Origin: Candidatus Nomurabacteria bacterium
GTDB lineage: Bacteria; Patescibacteriota; Minisyncoccia; Phycocordibacterales; UBA9973
Length of the DNA stretch: 9,137 bases
Direction: 5' to 3'
Assembly (NCBI GenBank): GCA_021413625.1
Contig: JAIOPY010000028.1
Span: forward strand, 1-9,137
Under the pieces are notes generated by a model. The model made no database searches. It worked only from the letters and a program-made list of their open reading frames with translations, and was not told the origin of the DNA. The first letter of the stretch is position 1, and the number at the start of each line of letters is the position of its first letter. Of this stretch, positions 4,426 through 9,137 are shown one piece after another. A program made the translations under genes and the position numbers.

Positions 4426-6279
4426 TTACAACAATACAGCTTTTATGCGCCTAACTCCAGCGGACACAGCTTCTTCCTTTTGAATTTTAAAATTACCGAG
4501 TTCTTTGGTGTTTGTTACATGTGGTCCACCACAAAATTCTTTTGATACTGCCTCACCTTTTTCATCTTCTATAAAATATACTGACACAGTATCTCCATAT
4601 TTTGCTCCAAATTCCATCTGCGCACCGAGCTTTTCGGCTTCTGCAAGTGGCATTTCCCGACGAATAACATTTAAACTTTGCTTTATTTTTTCATTAACCC
4701 AATCCTCTACTTTTTTCTTTTCAACATCCTCCATTTTGCGCGGAAAGGCAAAGTCTAAACGCAAACGCTCTTCAGTGATGTTGCTTCCCTTTTGCTTGAT
4801 TTCAGGGCTCAAAACGGCCTGCAGAGCCGCTAAGAGCAAATGGTGAGCCGTATGCAACCGAACTGTTTTTTCATTATGATTCGCAAGCCCCCCCTTAAAC
4901 ATACCTACAGAAGAAGTTCTAGAGAGCTCTTGGTGTTTTTTCATCTCTACATCAAATTCTTCTTTTAGTTTTTTAACCTCTGTATCAGATAAAACTTCAT
5001 ATTTATAACCATGACTTAGATGTAATCTAATCTTATTAATTTCTTCAATACTTAATTCAAACGGGAAACCATACGTAGAATAAATAAAAAATAAGTTTTG
5101 TCCATTTAAAGGTAAGGTAATTTCGATAGGCTTTCCAAAAGAATCGTACTTATCCCAAAGAGCCATAGCCATTTTTTCTAATTCTTTCTGCCCTTCTTTT
5201 AATGTCTTTAGGAACTTTAATTCCTCATCACTTAAAACTTTAATGATTTCGTCTTTTTGATTGAAAATTTCTGGATAAACATCATTGTATTTTTTAGCAA
5301 AAACTTCTACTAGATGATGGGGCATTATTTGTATATTATTTTCATGACAATTAAAAACAGCTCTACGTATTAAGCGTCTTAACACATACCCTCTACTAGT
5401 ATTAGAGGGTAATACTCCGTCACTAATCATCAATATAGCAGTACGGCTGTGGTCTGCTACAATTCTTGAAGCTTTTACATTTTTTTCATAAACCCAATTA
5501 TCTTTTGGTGGTAAACCTTGAGGAAAAATTATACTCATGATAGCTTCGAACAAATCCGTTTCATATACACTTTCTTTTTTTTGGATGGAAGCTAGCAACC
5601 TTTCAAAACCCATTCCCGTATCAATCCCTAAAATATCTAATTTAGTTAAAGTAGCTTCTCCTCTATCTAATTTTTCTCTAGGACCATTACAGAAGTATTC
5701 ATTAAAAACTATATTCCATGTTTCTACATCTTGCCCTGCACCATTTTTACAATATATTTCAGTCGTAGGACCACATGGTCCAGAGTCACCAGTAGGCCCC
5801 CAAAAAACATCAGCACCATCTTCTCTTATATCTTTAATACCCAGCTTAGTCCAAATATTTTTTGATTCTTCATCTCTTGGAACAACGTCTTTTAATCCTC
5901 TATAAAAAGTAACATAAGAAATCTCCAAACCAAGCTCTTCGGTAATAAATTGATGGGCATAGGTTATAGCTTTTTCTCTACCATAACCTCCAAAACTAAA
6001 ATTTCCTAACATTTCTAAAAACGTACAGTGAGTTGCATCCCCCACTTCATCTATATCTCCCGTACGAACACATTTTTGAGCAGTTGTAATATTTTTTGAA
6101 CCGAAATCTTTTTCGGCATCTTTTTCTCCAGTATAGTACGGTTTAAATTGCTGCATTCCAGCAGTAGTAAAAAGCACAGATGAATCATTTTGGGGGATCA
6201 AAGAAGAAGACGGACGTATCACATGTCCTTTTGATTTAAAAAACTCTAAAAACTTTCTCCTAATTGCATTTGAATCCAT
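4426..6279 (-). CDS. alaS: Alanyl-tRNA synthetase, short form without C-Ala domain
   Basis: Class II alanyl-tRNA synthetase charges tRNA-Ala with alanine in the cytoplasm. The catalytic core is complete: N-terminal RRKFLEFFKSKGH (7-19), motif 2 at 86-99 (TFLEMLGNFSFGGY), GPTGDSGPCGPTTEIY (161-176), and motif 3 at 218-228 (GIDTGMGFERL). The tRNA-recognition region follows. The editing domain has its four zinc/active-site ligands: His476 and His480 (HTAHH) plus Cys583 and His587 (CGGPH). The protein stops at residue 617, immediately after AGVRRIKAV. The bacterial norm is about 850-880 aa, so the coiled coil and the C-terminal C-Ala (DHHA1) domain are absent. The reading frame is intact and the next gene follows after 23 bases, so this is not a frameshift. 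The ATG at 6277-6279 follows the mgtC stop by 7 bases and has no Shine-Dalgarno motif. Confidence 0.97.
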   Translation of the reverse strand: MDSNAIRRKFLEFFKSKGHVIRPSSSLIPQNDSSVLFTTAGMQQFKPYYTGEKDAEKDFGSKNITTAQKCVRTGDIDEVGDATHCTFLEMLGNFSFGGYGREKAITYAHQFITEELGLEISYVTFYRGLKDVVPRDEESKNIWTKLGIKDIREDGADVFWGPTGDSGPCGPTTEIYCKNGAGQDVETWNIVFNEYFCNGPREKLDRGEATLTKLDILGIDTGMGFERLLASIQKKESVYETDLFEAIMSIIFPQGLPPKDNWVYEKNVKASRIVADHSRTAILMISDGVLPSNTSRGYVLRRLIRRAVFNCHENNIQIMPHHLVEVFAKKYNDVYPEIFNQKDEIIKVLSDEELKFLKTLKEGQKELEKMAMALWDKYDSFGKPIEITLPLNGQNLFFIYSTYGFPFELSIEEINKIRLHLSHGYKYEVLSDTEVKKLKEEFDVEMKKHQELSRTSSVGMFKGGLANHNEKTVRLHTAHHLLLAALQAVLSPEIKQKGSNITEERLRLDFAFPRKMEDVEKKKVEDWVNEKIKQSLNVIRREMPLAEAEKLGAQMEFGAKYGDTVSVYFIEDEKGEAVSKEFCGGPHVTNTKELGNFKIQKEEAVSAGVRRIKAVLL

Positions 6280-6286
6280 TTTGAAG

Positions 6287-6757
6287 TTAATTCTTAAGCG
6301 GGTCTACATCTTCGGAATATTTCCTGACTGGTTTTTCAAGAATATTAATTACAGTGAAAACAAAAAGCACTAAGATGGTAGTAAGAACAGCTAGACTATA
6401 AAAACCAAAACCAGCCGCCATACCAATACCTGCGGTTACCCAAAGCCCACCAGCTGTGGTAAGTCCAGACAAGCGAGAACCTTGGAAAATAATTGACCCA
6501 GCTCCAAGAAAACCAATACCTACAATAACTTGTGAAGCGATTCTTGTTGGGTCAAAACCATCTATCATTCCATACTTCACACCTATCATTTCGGAAATAA
6601 TTATAAAAACAGCCGCACCTAGAGAAACTAGGGCATGAGTTTTCATTCCAGCTTCTTTGTGAACTAAAACTCTCTCAACACCAATACATAAACCAAGCCC
6701 AACTGCTGCGGTTAATTTTAAAATAATATCGCTATTTTGCACTAAAAATTGAGACAT
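6287..6757 (-). CDS. MgtC/SapB family membrane protein
   Basis: This is a 156-residue integral membrane protein with about five hydrophobic segments (roughly 12-28, 43-60, 72-91, 98-116, 119-140). The MgtC/SapB signature is clear: IGVERVLVHKEAGMKTHALV (25-44), DPTRIASQVIVGIGFLGAGS (69-88) and GLTTAGGLWVTAGIGMAAG (98-116). Known family members are linked to growth at low Mg2+ and, in Salmonella MgtC, to restraint of the F-type ATP synthase; whether this one does either cannot be told. The soluble C-terminal domain of Salmonella MgtC is absent, as in short SapB-type members. I chose the ATG at 6755-6757, seven bases after the mnmA stop. A TTG at 6770-6772 would add five residues (MYNLC) and overlap mnmA by 8 bases. 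Neither start has a well-placed Shine-Dalgarno motif. It lies between mnmA and alaS. Confidence 0.88.
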   Translation of the reverse strand: MSQFLVQNSDIILKLTAAVGLGLCIGVERVLVHKEAGMKTHALVSLGAAVFIIISEMIGVKYGMIDGFDPTRIASQVIVGIGFLGAGSIIFQGSRLSGLTTAGGLWVTAGIGMAAGFGFYSLAVLTTILVLFVFTVINILEKPVRKYSEDVDPLKN

Positions 6758-6764
6758 ACAAAGA

Positions 6765-7814
6765 TTATACAACTACTCCACCCCCTAGGCAAATATCTTT
6801 ATAATAGACTACGCAAGACTGCCCAGATGCAACTAAAATGGGTTTAGCAAAAACAATCTCCGCTTTGGTTTTACTAACAATTTTGACTCTGCAAGACAAA
6901 AACTCGCCATGATAACGAATTTGCACGCTGTAATTTTTATCAGATTTTGGAGTGTGATTTATCCAATTAGTATCATCTATAAAAAATTTATTTTTCATGC
7001 CAAAATCAGGAATCTTGCTAGGTGAAACTATTAAAATATTTTTTTTAATATCTTTGCCAACTATGTAATAAGGTTTATCATTTGGGCTTTTTCTAGTGAC
7101 AGTAAAACCATGCCTCTCTCCAAGAGTATGAAAAACCACTCCCTCATGATGCCCAACTACTTCCCCATTTTCTAAAACAACCTTTCCTTTTTTTTCTTTA
7201 ATGTAGTGTTTTAAAAACTCTTTTAAATCTATCGCACCTAAAAAGCAAATACCTTGGCTATCTTTTTTTTTAGCAACTGGTAAATCAAACTTTGATGCTA
7301 GTTTGCGAACATCGCTTTTCTTTAAATGCCCAATAGGAAATAAAATTTTATTCAATTGTGCTGGTTTAAGCGTCCAAAGAAAATAACTCTGGTCTTTAGA
7401 GGGGTCCTGCCCTTTTACTAAATTATTTTTTATATTTTGAGCATAATGTCCTGTTGCTACATAATCCGCTCCCATGGAAATCGCTTTTTTAAGGAAGGCG
7501 CCAAACTTTACCTCTTTATTACACATCACATCTGGGTTCGGAGTCCTGCCTTTTTGATATTCGGCAATCATATAATCAGCAACTTCCTTTTTATATACGT
7601 CTTCTAAATCAAAAGTTAAAAATGGAATATCAAGATGAGCTGCCACACGCATTGCGTCACGACGCTCTTCTTCCTCATTGCATTCTAAAAAATCTGGGTG
7701 CCAAGTTTTTATAAAAACTCCTACCACTTCATACCCCTCTTTTTTTAAGAGCGCAGCTGAAACAGCGCTATCCACGCCTCCAGATATTCCAACAAAGACT
7801 GTCTTTTGCTTCAT
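6765..7814 (-). CDS. mnmA: tRNA-specific 2-thiouridylase MnmA
   Basis: MnmA puts sulfur on C2 of the wobble uridine (U34) of tRNA-Lys, -Glu and -Gln, using ATP and a persulfide relay. The 349-residue length is normal. The N-type ATP pyrophosphatase loop SGGVDSAV is at 11-18. The first catalytic Cys is Cys98 in GRTPNPDVMCNKEVKF (89-104), and the persulfide-carrying second Cys is Cys190 in SQGICFLG. TGHYA (121-125) is also conserved. The central and C-terminal beta-barrel part shows HTLGERHGF (229-237) and ends with SGQSCVVYYKDICLGGGVVV, both family hallmarks (often TIGQR at the former site). The ATG at 7812-7814 starts 9 bases after the exonuclease stop, without a Shine-Dalgarno sequence. A TATAGA hexamer 8 bases before the ATG is a possible but weak -10 box. 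Confidence 0.97.
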   Translation of the reverse strand: MKQKTVFVGISGGVDSAVSAALLKKEGYEVVGVFIKTWHPDFLECNEEEERRDAMRVAAHLDIPFLTFDLEDVYKKEVADYMIAEYQKGRTPNPDVMCNKEVKFGAFLKKAISMGADYVATGHYAQNIKNNLVKGQDPSKDQSYFLWTLKPAQLNKILFPIGHLKKSDVRKLASKFDLPVAKKKDSQGICFLGAIDLKEFLKHYIKEKKGKVVLENGEVVGHHEGVVFHTLGERHGFTVTRKSPNDKPYYIVGKDIKKNILIVSPSKIPDFGMKNKFFIDDTNWINHTPKSDKNYSVQIRYHGEFLSCRVKIVSKTKAEIVFAKPILVASGQSCVVYYKDICLGGGVVV

Positions 7815-7823
7815 ATTTAAAAT

Positions 7824-8351
7824 CTATAGCTCCAGTAGCTTTTTGTAAAGCTCGTAGGTTGCTCGGGCATCTGACAAACCTGAATGCGCATGCTCGTTTT
7901 TTATGCCAAAACGCACACACATTTCTCGTAAAGAAAAATGAGTTATGTCTTTATCTTTATGAAATTTCGCCCAAGCGATGGAGATAGTATCTAATTTATG
8001 ATAATGCATTAGGTTTGGAATGTTTGTTTTAGCAAAAGCCAACTCTAAAAAACCTGAGTCAAAAGCAACATTTTGCCCAACCATAATAAAATCTTTAGTT
8101 TTTTTAGAAAGTATTTTTAAGGCTTCTTCTAAACTATGAGCTTCTTCCCACTTAGCGGGGTCATAACGATTAATTTTTAAAGAGACAGGGTCAGCATCTT
8201 CTATATGTTCTGGCTTTATTTTCAATTCAAATTCTTCAATTACTTCCAAATCTGGCGTAGTTAACACACAACCAATTTCAATAATCTCATGCTTGGTTAA
8301 ATTAAGCCCTGTGGTTTCTATGTCTATAAAAGCAAAGTTGTGTTTTCTCAT
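7824..8351 (-). CDS. DEDDh 3'-5' exonuclease (DnaQ/RNase T-like)
   Basis: This 175-residue protein is a stand-alone exonuclease domain of the DnaQ superfamily. All five DEDDh residues are visible: Asp10 and Glu12 in FIDIETTGL (8-16), Asp98 in GQNVAFDSGF (92-101), and His156 with Asp161 in HSGLSDARATYELY (156-169). These bind two metal ions and cleave nucleotides from 3' ends. Other members are DNA polymerase III epsilon/PolC proofreading domains, RNase T and oligoribonuclease. With no polymerase, helicase or GIY-YIG domain attached, substrate cannot be decided from sequence; annotation pipelines often name such proteins DNA polymerase III subunit epsilon. The ATG at 8349-8351 is 17 bases after the mltG stop and has only a weak GAG eight bases upstream, the closest thing to a Shine-Dalgarno sequence at any start in the window. 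It ends with TAG. Confidence 0.92.
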   Translation of the reverse strand: MRKHNFAFIDIETTGLNLTKHEIIEIGCVLTTPDLEVIEEFELKIKPEHIEDADPVSLKINRYDPAKWEEAHSLEEALKILSKKTKDFIMVGQNVAFDSGFLELAFAKTNIPNLMHYHKLDTISIAWAKFHKDKDITHFSLREMCVRFGIKNEHAHSGLSDARATYELYKKLLEL

Positions 8352-8360
8352 GATTTTTTC

Positions 8361-8386
8361 TCAAATATTTATTTCAAATATTTATT
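8361..8386. repeat. 13-bp perfect tandem duplication at the mltG stop
   Basis: The sequence tcaaatatttatt occurs twice head to tail (8361-8373 and 8374-8386, plus-strand reading). The duplication covers the last codons of mltG and its TAA stop. On the minus strand the first copy encodes Asn-Lys-Tyr-Leu, and the junction with the second copy creates AAA TAA. It looks like a recent slippage or micro-duplication event. Confidence 0.9.
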
Positions 8387-9137
8387 TATATTTATTTTAT
8401 GTTCTTCAAAACTCTTTGCGTAGTGAATGTTGCCATCTTTGTCGTGTATATAATACAAATAGCTTGATTTTTTAGGATATATGGCTGCATTAATGGCTTC
8501 CAGCCCTGGGTTACCTATAGGGGCATCAGGTAAACCTTTTTTGTCGTAGGTAACAGGCGCAGCATCGGCTTGAAGTGGCATACCTATCTCCATTCTTTTC
8601 CATAAAATTCCAGAGATGAAATCTCGGTCTGCATCACCTTTGGCTTCCCTTTCAATTATAGACGCCATGATTATAATGTCGTTTTCCGATTTTCCGGAAG
8701 CAACAATTTGCGAACGAATTGTAGAAACTTTTTTCTCAAAATTGCTATACATGGATTTTAAAACATCCTGCTCATCGTCCACAGAAAAGAAAAAGTAGGT
8801 ATCTGGAAAAAGATAGCCTTCTCTCGCTTTAGCTAAAAAATTATTGGAATTAAATTTAGGTAATTTAGGAATGAAACTTTCCACAATTTCCGCACTATTA
8901 AAACCTTCCGGTATGGTAACTTTAATCGGGGCTAAATGATGTTCACCTTTTGAGATACGTCTAGCAACTTCAAAAACTGGCAGTTTGCGTTCAAATAAAT
9001 AATCAGTTGGAATTAAACGTTTTTCACCGCCATACATCATCACAAAAACTTCAAAAATAACTCTGGAACGTATAACATCTTCATTTTTCAACTGTAAAGA
9101 AACACTTCGCAAACTTGCGCCTTCTTTAATGCTTACC
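8369..9137 (-). CDS. mltG: Endolytic murein transglycosylase MltG (5' end beyond window)
   Basis: MltG (YceG-like) is a membrane-anchored lytic transglycosylase that cuts nascent glycan strands during cell-wall growth. The frame is open to the window edge: codons from 9136 read VSIKEGASLRSVS, part of the LysM-like region, so the start and the N-terminal membrane helix lie outside. About 255 residues are visible. Landmarks, numbered from the first complete codon, are TIPEGFNSAEIVESF (74-88), EGYLFPDTYFF (106-116), and the catalytic motif MASIIEREA (157-165) with Glu162 matching E. coli Glu218. GMPLQADA (185-192) and GLPDAPIGNPGLEAINAAIYP (201-221) follow. The loop between QAD and GLP is about 23 residues shorter than in E. 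coli and lacks the usual YNTY motif. A TTG at 9110-9112 and downstream ATGs are internal, not true starts, because family homology continues upstream. The exonuclease gene follows after 17 bases. Confidence 0.95.
   Translation of the reverse strand, partial: VSIKEGASLRSVSLQLKNEDVIRSRVIFEVFVMMYGGEKRLIPTDYLFERKLPVFEVARRISKGEHHLAPIKVTIPEGFNSAEIVESFIPKLPKFNSNNFLAKAREGYLFPDTYFFFSVDDEQDVLKSMYSNFEKKVSTIRSQIVASGKSENDIIIMASIIEREAKGDADRDFISGILWKRMEIGMPLQADAAPVTYDKKGLPDAPIGNPGLEAINAAIYPKKSSYLYYIHDKDGNIHYAKSFEEHKININKYLK

Noticed and set aside
4505..4846. 113-codon open frame on the plus strand inside alaS
   Set aside because: It lies wholly antisense to the conserved AlaRS editing domain, has no recognisable motif, and is low-complexity Ser/Phe-rich as expected for an antisense shadow.
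5537..5905. 122-codon open frame on the plus strand inside alaS
   Set aside because: It is antisense to the AlaRS catalytic core with motif-bearing sequence on the other strand; there is no independent coding evidence.
6758..6772. TTG start for the MgtC-family gene, overlapping mnmA by 8 bases
   Set aside because: The ATG at 6755-6757 is a better start codon and the family N-terminus does not need the extra MYNLC. The nearby GGAG is only three bases from the TTG, too close to act as a ribosome binding site.
8369..9112. Reading mltG as complete, starting at the TTG at 9110-9112
   Set aside because: The eight codons upstream (VSIKEGAS) continue the family's conserved region and the frame is open to the edge, so the true start lies outside the window.

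Overview
The window is a compact, A+T-rich bacterial chromosome segment. All twelve genes I can support lie on the minus strand and are read from the right edge towards the left edge. In transcription order they are: mltG (5' end cut off), a DEDDh exonuclease, mnmA, an mgtC/sapB-family membrane protein, alaS, a PilM/FtsA-like actin-fold protein, a single-pass membrane protein with a baseplate-J-like domain, infA, rpmJ, rpsM, rpsK and rpsD (3' end cut off). There are no rRNA or tRNA genes, mobile elements or CRISPR arrays. No gap exceeds about 135 bases.

The likely source is a member of the Patescibacteria/Candidate Phyla Radiation, probably of the Parcubacteria (Paceibacteria) type. This is an inference from several points: AlaRS stops after the editing domain (617 aa), the uS4 N-terminus and uS11 C-terminus have a style I associate with this group, an FtsA/PilM-like protein is paired with a baseplate-J-like membrane protein, gaps are very short, and Shine-Dalgarno motifs are almost absent. 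Stop codons used are nine TAA, two TAG and no TGA. Standard bacterial decoding gives continuous, well-conserved proteins.

Right part (about 4400-9137): a tightly spaced run of housekeeping genes covering cell wall (MltG), nucleic-acid trimming (DEDDh exonuclease), tRNA 2-thiolation (MnmA), a membrane protein of the MgtC family, and tRNA-Ala charging (AlaRS). Gaps are 7-17 bases.

Middle (1943-4402): two genes 9 bases apart form the least-described module. One is a cytoplasmic actin-fold protein with PilM/FtsA-like phosphate motifs. The other is a bitopic protein with a short cytoplasmic tail, one membrane helix and a large external region. The layout recalls PilM-PilN but the external domains differ.

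Left part (1-1875): the end of the spc/alpha ribosomal cluster, infA-rpmJ-rpsM-rpsK-rpsD. The usual secY-adk-map are missing upstream of infA. infA has a good sigma-70-type promoter only about 10 bases before its ATG, so its mRNA may be nearly leaderless. The 133-base gap between infA and rpmJ holds a second promoter-like sequence and a 46-base hairpin, which could be a terminator, an attenuator or a ribosomal-protein leader.
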